Positions 1 through 10,035 of a DNA stretch of 26,721 nucleotides are shown in pieces (position 1 is the stretch's first letter; each line of letters begins with the position of its first letter). The notes under the pieces were generated by a model. That model did no database searches and was not told the DNA's origin. It was given only the letters and a program-made list of their open reading frames with translations. The stretch spans positions 1 to 26,721 of the forward strand of contig JADGJG010000268.1 in NCBI GenBank assembly GCA_027596195.1, written 5' to 3'. A program made the translations under genes and the position numbers. Source of the stretch: Podochytrium sp. JEL0797 (taxonomy: Eukaryota > Chytridiomycota > Chytridiomycetes > Chytridiales > Chytriomycetaceae).

Positions 1-2096
1 CATTCACAATCGTTGATGAAGAAGTCGAATCTCCCGAGATTGTCGTCGACGCGGGCGCCAAACCCACAATTCTTGATTACGCCGCTGGAGTCTTTCCGAT
101 TTTGAATTGGGGCCGGTACTATTCGTTTACACACAACTTGCCGCACGACCTCATGGCTGGTGTGACACTCGCAACTTTATTGGTTCCGCAGGCGATGGCG
201 TATGCTGGTTCGAATTAATTCTTCATAAATTTCTGCATGAATATTAATCGATTGACTTCTTGCAGTTCTTGCATCTCTTCCACCTGTTTATGGACTTTAC
301 ACTGCAATCTTCCCGCCTCTCATCTTCTTCCTCTTTGCTCCGAGCCCATTCCAGAATATCGGTAGGCATTTCAAGTGACAAAACTATTGATTGCATCGAA
401 TCACTAACCCGCATCCTTCAGGACCTTATGCCGTCATTTCCGTGATGGTTTCTCAAACCGCAACATCTACCACAACTTGGCTGGAAGCTCAAACCAGCTC
501 CTTCAACTTCCCAAGTTCCACTCACAACCAGTCACTCTCAACCGGCCTCTCCCCCGCCCATCACGAAGAAATTTACACTGGCATCGTTGTTCTACTCACT
601 TTCGCCGTTGGCATCATCCAATTCGCCGTCTTTGCTCTTCGTCTTGGCACAATTCTCTCCAAACTGATTCCCGACGCCATGGTTTCCGGATTCATGGCGG
701 GAAGCAGTATCTGCGTGCTCATCTCTCAACTCAAGGAAGTCTTGGGTATCAGTGTTCCACCCTACAAAGGTGCCGGAAATCTGATTCTGACCTTCATTGC
801 GATTCTCCGACGTTTGCCGATTGCCAATTGGTACGCGTTCGGGCTGGCCGTCCTGTCGTATGCATGTATGTTCGCTTTCCAGACCACGGAAATCTATTTG
901 CGCGTTCAGATTCCGATTTGGTATGAGCGGTACTGCAAGAAGCAGTCGGAACCTGCCGTTGATGTCGAGGCTCCAAGTGACGACGAACCTGTCGAAACTC
1001 CCAAGACCCCCGTGAAAGCCCCCGTCGCCATCTGCGATGTCATTCTGACCGTCATTGTGGTTGCCGTTGTGAGCTGGAAATGCGACATGTATTCCAAGTA
1101 CGGAGTCGCGACCATTGGAACTATCCCTTCTGGATTCCCGAAGCCGGAGGAGCCGTGGAGAGTGTTTAGCTACTTTTCGAAAGACCTGGCGGGTCCTTTG
1201 ATTCAAGAAATCTGTTCTAGCGCGTTCTCTCTCGCGCTCGTGAGTTTTGTCTGCACGTATTCCATCTCCAAGACGTTTGAGGAAAAGGCGGCTGCTACGG
1301 CCAAGAGAATCGCCATTGCCACGAATCATCCCGTCTGTGGCACCTCGGCTCCTCAAGCGTCTCAAGATTTGTTTGCTCTCTCCGTCGCGGCTCTCGTGTC
1401 GTCATTCCTCTGCTCTTACGTGCCAAGTTCTTCCGTGTCGCGTAGCTCGTTGTTTGCGAACCAAACGAACGTAACTACTCCAATGGGTGAGTTTATTTGA
1501 GTTTTCCCGCCCGCGTTGATTCAAAGAAACTGACTGTATCTTCAAAAGGTGGACTGTTTTGCACGATTTGCGTCATCATTGTACTCTACTTCCTTGGCCC
1601 ATGGTTCCAAAGCGTCCCTTATGCATGCCTCGGTACAATCGTGATTGTCGCTCTCTGGAGCGTGACCAAGAAGATTGCAGCTGGTTGGCGACGGATCGCC
1701 GCAGCACGCGAGAAGGTGCAACAAGTCGTGCACGCGATGGATCTGATCAAACGCGAGATGGACCCTCAAGCGGACATTTGCGAACCCGAAGAGAATATCA
1801 TTTGCCAAGTGGAATCCGAGCATATGGAATCGGTGGAGCTGAAGGAGAAAATGGAGGAGGAAGTGGTAGTGGGGGAGGAAAGGAAATTCAAGGAGGAGTT
1901 GAACATTTTGCGGATCAAGGCATTCCTGGCGATTCGCGACGTAACGCTGTGGTGGATCACCTTCTTGGGTGTCATGTTGATTGACGTGGGCACAGGGGTG
2001 TTGATTGGGATGTGTTTGGCGTTCTTGTTTATTGTTGTCGAGTTTGTTCACGATCGACTACGGAAAAGTCTCTCTCTCGGAGACAAGGACAAATAA
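1..2096 (+). CDS. SulP family anion transporter 1 (5' partial, no STAS domain)
   Basis: Membrane anion (probably sulfate) transporter of the SulP/SLC26 family. Predicted exons are <1-207, 266-361, 422-1486 and 1549-2096; all introns are GT-AG and 58-62 nt. The start codon lies left of the window, and about 637 residues are visible. Family signatures are clear: PQAMAYA at the end of the first helix, PPVYGLYTAIFPP in exon 2, GPYAVISVMV at the start of exon 3, and the substrate-site helix start PSSSVSRSS near window residue 435, where Ser440-Arg441 matches the SLC26 Ser-Arg pair. A charged linker rich in Glu (about nt 1740-1900) precedes the last helices (WWITFLGV, then DVGTGVLIGM). The protein stops about 15 residues after the last helix, so the usual cytoplasmic STAS domain is absent. 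Its closest relatives are the three genes that follow. Substrate is inferred from family only. Confidence 0.9.
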
Positions 2097-2097
2097 A
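2092..2097 (+). terminator. AATAAA signal overlapping the SulP1 stop codon
   Basis: A canonical AATAAA hexamer spans the TAA stop codon (2094-2096). The next gene's ATG is at 2131, so cleavage would have to fall within the roughly 30-bp gap or inside the next gene's 5' end. Use of the signal is inferred. Confidence 0.5.
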
Positions 2098-2130
2098 AAT
2101 CCTTGTGAGAAATTCAAGGTTCAACAAAAA

Positions 2131-4107
2131 ATGCAACACCAAGCGAACCACGACGGAACACCACAACCGGAGACCAGCGGTTCTTTCCAACAAGAACCTG
2201 CATCAATACCGAATATGCAAGATATACCCGCCGATCCTTGTCTCCTGGACCGCGCAGCCAAGCTCCTACCTGCGCTGGCTTGGGGGAGGCATTACTCCCT
2301 CGTGCACAACTTTCCAAAGGACGCAATGGCAGGACTGACCCTATCCACCCTCGTTATACCCCAATCCATGGCCTACGCTGGTTTGTGAAGCATATGACTC
2401 ACACCCTTCGAAGCTTGTTCTGACGCTGCCCTTGTGTTCAAAAGTCATTGCTGCCCTTCCACCAGTTTATGGGCTATATTCAGCCATCTTTCCGCCTCTT
2501 GTATTCTTCTTCTTTGCCCAGAGTCCGTTCCAGAACATTGGTATTCGTCGATATTTCTTTGTTTTGATTCGCCCTGACCACCATCGAACCCAGGTCCGTA
2601 TGCCGTTGTTTCTGTTATGGTTGCACAAACTGCTTCATCTGCTTCCGCATGGCTTGATTCCCAATCCACATCGCAACTGATTCCTGGAGGCCAAAATGCA
2701 ACGTTTTCTGCGGAGCCTGAATCAAATTACATTGGCATCGTGTTTCTCCTGTCCTTCATGGTTGGAATCATTCAGTTTTCTGTGTGTATTCTCGGTCTGG
2801 GCCCGAAACTCGCCAAGCTCATGCCAAATTCTCTCGTCGCCGGGTTCATGTCGGCCAGCGGGATATGCGTTCTCGTTTCGCAGTTGAAATCCGTCTTTGG
2901 CCTGTCTATTCGCCACTTCCACGGTGCATTCAGCCTGATCTTGACCCTTTTCAATATTATCAAGAGTTTGCCTGACGCGAATTGGTATGCGTTTGCATTG
3001 GCAGTCCTTTCGTTGGCGTGTTTGCATGCTTTTGAAGCGGCCGAGGTCTTTCTGCAACTGCAAATCCCATTGCTGTGCGCTAAACTTTCCGGCAACCCGC
3101 AACCGAATGCCTCGGACGAAACTCGGACCCGTAAAAAACCTGTCGCTGTCGGCTACGTTATTCTCACTGTCATTGTCGCGGCAGTAGTAACGGCGAAATG
3201 GAATCTGCATGTATTTCATGGTGTTAAAACTATTGGCGCGATTCCTTCCGGATTGCCCGACCCTTACCTCCCTTGGGGAATCTTTGGCAACGTCTCCTCC
3301 GACTTGGCCTTTCCACTCATCCAACACCTCGCTTCCGGATCCTTCTCTCTCGCACTAGTGTGCTTCGTTGCCACTTTCTCCATCACCAAGACGTTTGACC
3401 CGAAAGCCGCCGCCGTAGCCAAGCAAGTCGCGATCGCCGCATCCCACCCCCAGACCAAACACCCAGCCCCCAAATGCTCTCAAGACTTGCTCGCCCTCTC
3501 GATCGCCACAATTGCATCCTCCTTCCTTGGAGCCTATGTCCCATCCGGCTCTGTGTCTCGCAGCGCGTTGTTGGCCAACGAAACGCCCGTGACGACTCCA
3601 GTCGGATCGCTCGTTTGCACCCTGTGTGTGACACTCGTTCTTTGCTTCCTTGGTCGATGGTTTGAGAACATACCGTTTGCGTGTCTGGCGACAGTTGTGA
3701 TTGCGGCTTTATGGGGCGTCTTGTTGCGCATCAAAACTGGGTTTTTGTTGTATTCCGTGATGCGCGACAAAATGGCGAGAATTTCTGCCGCAATGGATGT
3801 CGTGAGGAAGGAAATGGCGGCATACGAGTCCGGAGAGACGGCTGTCGACTTTGTTGTGTGCAATGTCGAGGAATCAGATGACGAATCAACCGCGTTGCTT
3901 TGCTCGAATGGGGACACGAGAGATTTTGAGAAAGAACTGCGGATCCTTTGGTTGCGGCGGATTCTCGCCCATCGCGATGCGTGCTTGTGGTGGATCACTT
4001 TTTTGGGGGTTGTTGTGTTGAATGTGGGGACGGGCATTCTTGTGGGCATGTCGGCTGCGTTTTTGTTTTTGGTTGTGGAATGGGCGTATGAACGAGCTCG
4101 CGAGTAA
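2131..4107 (+). CDS. SulP family anion transporter 2 (no STAS domain)
   Basis: Complete SulP/SLC26-type transporter of 619 aa. Exons are 2131-2380, 2445-2540 and 2594-4107; the two introns (64 and 53 nt) occupy the same codon positions as introns 1 and 2 of the neighbouring paralogues. The ATG at 2131 is the first in frame that leaves a plausible cytoplasmic N-terminus; it follows an A-rich run and lies 34 bp after the upstream gene's stop. Motifs are PQSMAYA (about residues 76-82), PPVYGLYSAIFPP, GPYAVVSVMV (from residue 116), and PSGSVSRSALL (432 onward, with Ser437-Arg438 at the anion site). An acidic linker (about residues 510-560) precedes WWITFLGV and the last helix NVGTGILVGM (from about 590). 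It ends ARE-stop just past that helix, with no STAS domain. It has the fewest introns of the four copies. Sulfate as substrate is a family-level inference. Confidence 0.92.
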
Positions 4108-4617
4108 GTGATTCGATTAAATTATCTTTTTGCATATACGTTTATCGCATTTTGCGAAACGCGAATGATCGTTTCAAAGCGATCGCAGCAGATTTGATGA
4201 GAGTGTGTGGCACTCACCGCAAGGTTTCAATTCAATAAAGATCCGTGAAGAAAATCATGCGTCACGTGGGATCGTTTTGGTGGCTGAATTGTGGCGAAAC
4301 CCGACATCGGCATTATAAATTATTTAAATCAGGGAGGGCTGCGGCGTCGACACCTTCCAACTTGAGGAACGTCCAGAAAGCTATAACGATATAAGAAATT
4401 CACTCATGGGTTTACAACTAAATACAAGCCTTTCTTAATGATGCGTTCATCTCAGCGCGCGCTCGTGTGCAGGATTTGTACTCTTGATTGCGTCACGAAA
4501 GTTGCGCCCTGTGTGGCTGGAAATCAATGTTACGACGAGATTGCTAATCTAAGCTGCTCGCTCAAAAGCGCCATAAAAACGTCTCCACCACATTCATTCC
4601 CTTTCACACTCCGGACC
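4108..4617. other. Intergenic region between SulP2 and SulP3
   Basis: No gene is seen in these 510 bp, the largest gap inside the transporter array. An AATAAA at 4234-4239 can serve SulP2. A TATAAAT sequence at 4314-4320 and a weaker CATAAAAAC at about 4571 are candidate core-promoter elements for SulP3; the second sits about 45 bp before the ATG, a spacing like that of the urease TATA box. Confidence 0.5.
4234..4239 (+). terminator. AATAAA polyadenylation signal of SulP2
   Basis: A canonical hexamer lies about 127 bp downstream of the SulP2 stop codon in otherwise non-coding sequence. Assignment is by position. Confidence 0.5.
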
Positions 4618-6723
4618 ATGTCTCTCAAACACGTGTCGCTCGACACATGCGGCCTAGCAGAGGCCGAATCATCATCCTCACTTCTGGACCGCGTAGCCTG
4701 GTTTATCCCGGTGTTTGACTGGGGTCGAAATTACTCGCTGCGGCATCACCTTCCCAAGGACCTTGTTGCCGGTCTCATTCTCGCGATGCTTCTGATCCCA
4801 CAAGCAATGGCGTATGCCGGTTCGTGCCCTTGTGTTTCCTCGTATAAACAACCGCTCAATCTCCCTTGTAGTTATGACATCCCTGCCACCGGCATTCGGC
4901 TTGTATTCTGCCGTGTTTCCACCGCTTTTCTTCTTCATTTTCGCGGCAAGTCCATTTCAAAACGTTGGTAAGAAAACGCGTTGTCTCTTTGAGAAAAATT
5001 CGATCGCTGATTGGTGGCTGTAGGACCGTATGCTCTCGTTTCTGTCATGGTCACACAAGCCGTCACGCCAGTAATGGTCTGGCTAATTGATCAGTCGCCA
5101 GCTTTATATACCCAAAACGCGACGGATCTTTTGCCAAACGGCATCCCTGCGGTTCTCCAACTTCAATTTGCGGATTTGGTCATGCTCTTCACTCTCTGTG
5201 TTGGACTCCTCCAAGCTGCCATCTGCCTACTTGGTCTCAGTCCACGGATTTCCAAGCTTCTACCGGACTCGTTGATCTCTGGTTTCATGGCCGGAAGTGG
5301 TGTTTGCATCTTCGTTTCTCAGATGAAATCGATTCTTGGTGTCACTATTCCGCAATACGGTGGTCCATTCAACGTGATTCGCACATCTATCGCTGTCGCC
5401 AAAGCCATTCCGGACACCAACCTCTATGCGCTGATGCTTTCACTCACTGCATTCGCAGCCATTCTCTTTTTCCGATTCGTCGAGGTGACATAAGCCCTAA
5501 TCGGCAATCCTTGATGCTTTGTATTAATCGTTTGAAATCTTCTCTAGACGCGTTTCCTGCCGCAAGTTCCGCGTCTGTTTGCCAAGTGGTTTTCCAAGAA
5601 ACCCGAAGACACCCTCACCCCCGACGACGCGACCGATATACCCCCTGCTCCCAAGAAACAAGCGGTTGCTGTCACGGGTAACTTTCTCTTTCTTTCTACC
5701 TGCACCAGTCTGATTCTCACACTTGTAATTTCAGATGTTATCTTGACCGTCGTGCTGGTCGCGGTAGTCACCACTGTGTTTGATTTGGCCTCCGAACAAG
5801 GCATCAGTGTCATTGGCGAGATTCCGAGCGGATTCCCTCCCCCAAGAATGCCTTGGGAACTCTTCAACACCGTCTCCACGGATCTAGTCGGCCCTCTCAT
5901 GCTCCAAATGCTCCCCAGCGTCATTTCTCTGTCCCTCGTCTGCTTTGTCACAACGTATTCCATCACCAAGACATTCGAAGTCAAGACAGTCGCCACTCTC
6001 AAACGAATCTCTGTCATCCCCAAACCTCCCGCCGCGAACCCAGTCTCTGAAAGCACCCGCGACCTGTTTGCCCTCTCGCTCGCCACGATCGCATCCAGCT
6101 TCCTTTCATGTTACGTCCCCTCTGGATCCGTTGCGCGTTCTGCCGTTTTGGCGAACCAGACGAACGTGTCGTCTCCGCTTGGTTCTTTGGTCTGCACCGG
6201 CTTTGTTGTTATTATCCTCATGTTTCTCGGGCCGTTGTTCCAGAACGTGCCGATATCCGCACTTGCTGCCATCATTCTCATGGCGATTTTGGGATTGTTG
6301 CTGAAGATCAAGAGCGGTGTGCGCATGATTTTCGACGCGAAGGAACAAGGAAGGAAGGTGGCGGAAGAGATGAACGTGGTGAGAGGTGATGTTGAAATGA
6401 CCCTTGCGGAAGGTCCAGTGGCGGATCTGGATTCGACCGTGGTTCAAGTTGCGGACCCTGATGCGACGTTGGTGAGGTTTCCAACTGCAGTTGCGGATAT
6501 TGCTGGCGAATCTGGCGAATGTGGCGGGCCACACGATCCAAAGAAGGAGTTGACCATGTTGAGATTCAAGTTGATTGAGGTGTTTGAGGATGCCATCGTT
6601 TGGTGGATTACATTTGTGTCCGTCTCCCTCGTGGATGTTGGGATTGGCATCATGATTGGGATGGCCGTGAAGGCGGTGTTTCTTATACTTTATCGTGTTA
6701 GAGATTTCATCTCGCGTAAATAA
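4618..6723 (+). CDS. SulP family anion transporter 3 (no STAS domain)
   Basis: Complete SulP/SLC26-type transporter, 625 aa predicted. Exons are 4618-4819, 4872-4967, 5024-5484, 5548-5677 and 5735-6723, introns 52-63 nt. The ATG at 4618 was chosen because it gives an N-terminus similar in length to SulP2 and SulP4; in-frame ATGs at 4438 and 4441 would add about 60 unrelated residues. Motifs: PQAMAYA, SLPPAFGLYSAVFPP, GPYALVSVMVTQ, and PSGSVARSAVLANQT (Pro425 onward), where Ala430 replaces the Ser of the usual Ser-Arg pair but Arg431 is kept. Two introns (after FRFVE, and within the V-T-D-V segment) are unique to this copy. A long linker with alternating acidic and hydrophobic residues precedes WWITFVSV and the final helix DVGIGIMIGM. 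It ends at ISRK-stop, without a STAS domain. Role as anion transporter is inferred from family. Confidence 0.9.
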
Positions 6724-6724
6724 A
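6719..6724 (+). terminator. AATAAA signal overlapping the SulP3 stop codon
   Basis: As in SulP1, the hexamer spans the TAA stop codon (6721-6723), and the next start codon is only 74 bp on. A true signal here would give an almost UTR-less mRNA 3' end. Confidence 0.45.
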
Positions 6725-6797
6725 TAGAACAATTCATTATATTGGATTTGGCTGTAAATCTGTGGTAAATCTCTTCAACAACGGACGCGAAAATCCC

Positions 6798-8934
6798 ATG
6801 GAATCCAACGCAACCCCGTTGACAGACAACAAGATGGATCATCAAGTCCTTCTTTCAAAAGAATCGTTACTTCCAAGCACTGCGAATGAAGGAGGCGCGA
6901 GGCTTTCAGGTTTCGCCAAGGCCGCAATGTTGTTTCCAGTGCTCGACTGGTCGCGGTCCTATTCCTTCCGAAACAACTTTCCCAAAGATCTGCTTGCAGG
7001 CTTGACACTCTCTACGCTGGTTATTCCTCAAGCAATGGCATATTCTGGTAATTTGTGTGCAAAATTGTAATGTTCACGTTGAATTTACGCGTTTGCCTGC
7101 GTTTGAATAGTAATGACTTCTCTGCCTCCAGTTTATGGACTATATTCAGCCATATTTCCTCCTCTTGTCTTCTTCTTTTTTTCTCCAAGTCCATTTCAAA
7201 ACATTGGTACGCGATTTGCTTGTCTGAATCGAATCTTCTAACTCGCACCCCCGCAGGACCATACGCTGTTGTATCAGTCATGGTTTCTCAATGTGCCACC
7301 TCCGCAATGATATGGTTGCAGGAAGAACAATCTCTCGCTCTCTCTCCTTCAAACAACTCGTTTGACCTCACACATACGGAATTCGATATCAAGTTCCTGT
7401 CCAACGGAATCCCAGAGAGCATGCAACCTCAATACTGCGACATTGTAATGCTTCTCACTTTCTGCGTTGGAATCATCCAACTGATCTTCTGTCTACTCGG
7501 ACTTGGTCCGAAAATCGCGAGACTTCTTCCCCCGACTCTCGTGGACGGGTTCATGATGTCGAGCGGAATCTGCGTCTTTGTTTCGCAGTTGCATTCCATC
7601 TTCGGGATCTCGATTCCTCAGTTTGATGGATCGTTTAGTTTGATTTTGACGCTCGTGGCTGTGATCAAAAAAATTCCAAGCATCAACTTGTGCGCTTTCG
7701 GATTGGCCATCACAGCGTGTGTCTTAATGCTGCTCATCCAAACCGTCGAAAAGTTCCTGCGAGTTCGGATTCCGCGATTGTTCACAAGTGCCATGGTCCC
7801 GCAAGAGTCTGATAGCGGTTCGACCACGCAAAAGCCTCAAAATCCGCCAGTTGCAGTCACAGATGTCATTCTAACTATCCTATCAACCGCATTGATTACG
7901 ATGGGATTGGATTTGCCCGGAAAATATGGTGTCAAAACAATCGGGCTGATTCCAGACGAATTTCCGACACCGACAGTGCCATGGAGTATTTTTGGCACCA
8001 TTCCCAGTGACTTGGCGGGAATTTTAATACTTCAGCTCCTCCCTGGAGCCTTCATCCTCGCGCTCGTGTGCTTCGTAATGACGTATTCTATCACGAAAAC
8101 ATTTGCGGTAAAAACGGCCGACGCGGTGGCACGAATCTCTACAACATTACGTCCCACAAAACCCAAAGATCCAATCAACAGCTCGCAAGACCTCCTCGCT
8201 CTTTCTCTGGCTACCATTGTGTCTTGCTTCTTTTCCTCCTATCTCCCATACCAATCTCTGACTCGTAGTGCTCTCTTGGCGAAACAAACAAGTAATATTG
8301 ATATTCGCATTAGCCTATTCTGCTGTAGGGCTAAAACTAAAGCGCAGACGTAACATCATCCGTCGGCTCTCTCGTCTGTACATTCTGTGTTGGCATCATC
8401 CTCTTGTTTCTTGGCTCGTGGTTCCAATACGTCCCAATCCCGGCTCTCTCCACAATCGCGATCGTTTCCCTCTTTTCAATACTCACGAAAATCAGGGTGG
8501 GTATCGCATTGGTTCATGAAGCGAGAAACCAACGGAGACAAGTTCGCGAATCAATCGCGGTTGTTAAGGCAGATATGTGTGTTGGCGAGGCGGGAAGAAT
8601 TGTTTCTCCGCAGAAGCCGGAGATGCAGCAAACACGCGGGGAAGGAGGGTTTGTGGTTTGCGATGTGGAGGATGATCCCAACGCGATTTCACCCGTTGAA
8701 GACACGAATGATGCTGCGGAATTTGACCAAGAATCAGAACCCGACTATCGATTGGAACTGTATTTGCTTCGGTTGCGGCTGGTTATTGTGCATCGGGACG
8801 TTATTTTGTGGTGGGCCACGTTCGCAAGCGTGATCGTTCTGGATACTGGATCCGGAGTCCTAATCGGAATGCTGCTTTCGGGGCTATTTCTTGTTGTCGA
8901 ATGGGGGCATGATTCGATTCGTGATTCAATGTGA
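6798..8934 (+). CDS. SulP family anion transporter 4 (no STAS domain)
   Basis: Complete SulP/SLC26-type transporter, 655 aa predicted. Exons are 6798-7047, 7111-7206, 7257-8291 and 8348-8934; introns 50-63 nt. The ATG at 6798 (MESNATPL) is the first in frame. Introns 1 and 2 match the other copies. Intron 3 (8292-8347) splits the Asn codon after LLAKQT, about six codons before the site of intron 3 in SulP1, so the two are not the same position. Motifs: PQAMAYS, SLPPVYGLYSAIFPP, GPYAVVSVMVSQ. The anion-site segment is altered to PYQSLTRSALL (Pro446 to about 456), with Thr451-Arg452 instead of Ser-Arg and without the PSGS motif of SulP2 and SulP3. An acidic linker precedes WWATFASV and the last helix DTGSGVLIGM; the protein ends SIRDSM-stop with no STAS domain. 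Function inferred from family; substrate may differ from its neighbours. Confidence 0.9.
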
Positions 8935-9303
8935 ATTGGGTTTCCGACACGATCCGTGACAAAATTCAAATAATATCTGTCAATAGAAAACCTGGTCTGG
9001 AGTTTCGGCGTACACTGCACATTACATTGCCGTTTCCTAGGTCCGAAAATAAGGACATCTGATTATTCCCGTCCGAAAAAATTTCCGTCAAAACAACAAT
9101 ATTAGAAAGGAATGGATTACGCGACGAACGTGTTCTTTGTTGCCCCTAGTTGTGCATTACACCTGTTCTGTACAATCTACACCCATTTGTCCTCGAAAAC
9201 ACAAAGTTTCATGATCCAAAACGCAGTATTCCCTCTCCGCATCAAGACACTCCACGACACGTGCGCGCCTCCTGCGCCACAGCTCAGCCACACTAAAAAG
9301 AAG
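8935..9303. other. Intergenic region after SulP4
   Basis: No coding sequence is recognised between the SulP4 stop and the tRNA-Glu gene. The run AAAAA at 9295-9299, read on the - strand as TTTTT five bases past the tRNA 3' end, is a likely RNA polymerase III terminator. Confidence 0.5.
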
Positions 9304-9375
9304 CTCCCTATCGGGGAATTGAACCCCGGTCGCCGCCGTGAAAGGGCGGAATCTTAACCACTAGACGAATAAGGA
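9304..9375 (-). tRNA. tRNA-Glu(TTC)
   Basis: The - strand folds as a complete 72-nt tRNA. The acceptor stem TCCTTAT pairs with ATAGGGA (one G-T wobble), and the D arm contains GTCTAGTGGTTAAGA. The anticodon stem CCGCC/GGCGG encloses the loop CTTTCAC, giving anticodon TTC. The T arm has CCGGGGTTCAATTCCCCG. This matches eukaryotic tRNA-Glu closely, has no intron, and is followed by T5 on the transcribed strand. Its first 22 nt and the adjoining 5' flank recur upstream in a tandem array (see the repeat feature). Confidence 0.95.
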
Positions 9376-10010
9376 TACCGTGTGTTTTGAGAATTTTGAA
9401 TTTGACTGACTGACTCGAACTAAGCTCAACAACAGATGCCCCTGGACGCCCCTGGATGCATGCAACCTTGCCACGACTGCAGTATGGTGTTGGAATAGAC
9501 ATCTACCTTTTGTGTTAACCACTAGACGAATAAGGATACCGTGTGTTTTTGAAATGTTGACTTTGACCGCCTGAAAACAAAACCCAAAAACAGACGCCCC
9601 CTGGACGCCCTGGACGCATCAGCCTTGCCATGACTGCAGCGTGGTGTTGGAATTGATTTCGACCTTGTGTGTTAATCGCTAGACGGAAAGAAGGAGACCG
9701 TCAACCGTGTGTCGTCAAAATATTGATTTTCACCGACGGGATCAAAATCCCAGCGGAAGCAGCGGGTGTGTGCAGTGGGAGCATCGGCAGCAGGTTGTGT
9801 GGGTGGTGGTGGTGCCGCAGAGTTCATGGGCAATTTACCCGTGCTCGACGGTGGCAGCTTCGAGGAGGAGACAATTTTTTGTCAGAGGCAGTTGGTACGA
9901 GGCACTTTGTGGAGGCACTTCTCTCCTTTTTAAGGAACAAAGAATTGTGTGTTTTTGAAATGCTGAATTTCACCGACTGAAACCAAAACCCAAAACGGAC
10001 GCCTGCAGTA
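9354..10010. repeat. Degenerate tandem array containing tRNA-Glu 5' fragments (about 160-bp unit)
   Basis: The segment made of tRNA-Glu nt 1-22 plus its 5' flank (9354 to about 9388) recurs almost exactly at 9515, 161 bp on, with about 35 identical bases, and in decayed form at 9672 (157 bp on). The rest of each unit also matches: GTGTGTTTTGA, then a stretch ending in CCTGGACGCC, then CTTGCCA-GACTGCAG-TGGTGTTGGAAT. A further partial copy starts near 9948 (GTGTGTTTTTGAAATGCTGA) and runs to about 10010. Copies lie in the direction upstream of the tRNA gene and contain an A-box-like sequence but no B box, so they are tRNA fragments and not tRNA genes. Confidence 0.8.
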
Positions 10011-10035
10011 CACTTATGGGTCACTACTGCAGTGA

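Noticed and set aside
592..1365. 257-codon open frame antisense to SulP1
   Set aside because: Shadow of the conserved transporter exon, with no recognisable domain and biased composition.
1..4107. SulP1 and SulP2 as one fused double transporter
   Set aside because: A clear in-frame TAA at 2094-2096 and a complete new N-terminus with its own first-helix motif follow; no splice pair was found that removes the stop and keeps frame.
4438..4617. Earlier start for SulP3 at 4438
   Set aside because: Would add about 60 Cys-rich residues not matched in the paralogues; the ATG at 4618 gives a normal N-terminus.
9515..9536. Second tRNA-Glu gene in the repeat array
   Set aside because: Only nt 1-22 are present; no anticodon arm, T arm or B box follows.
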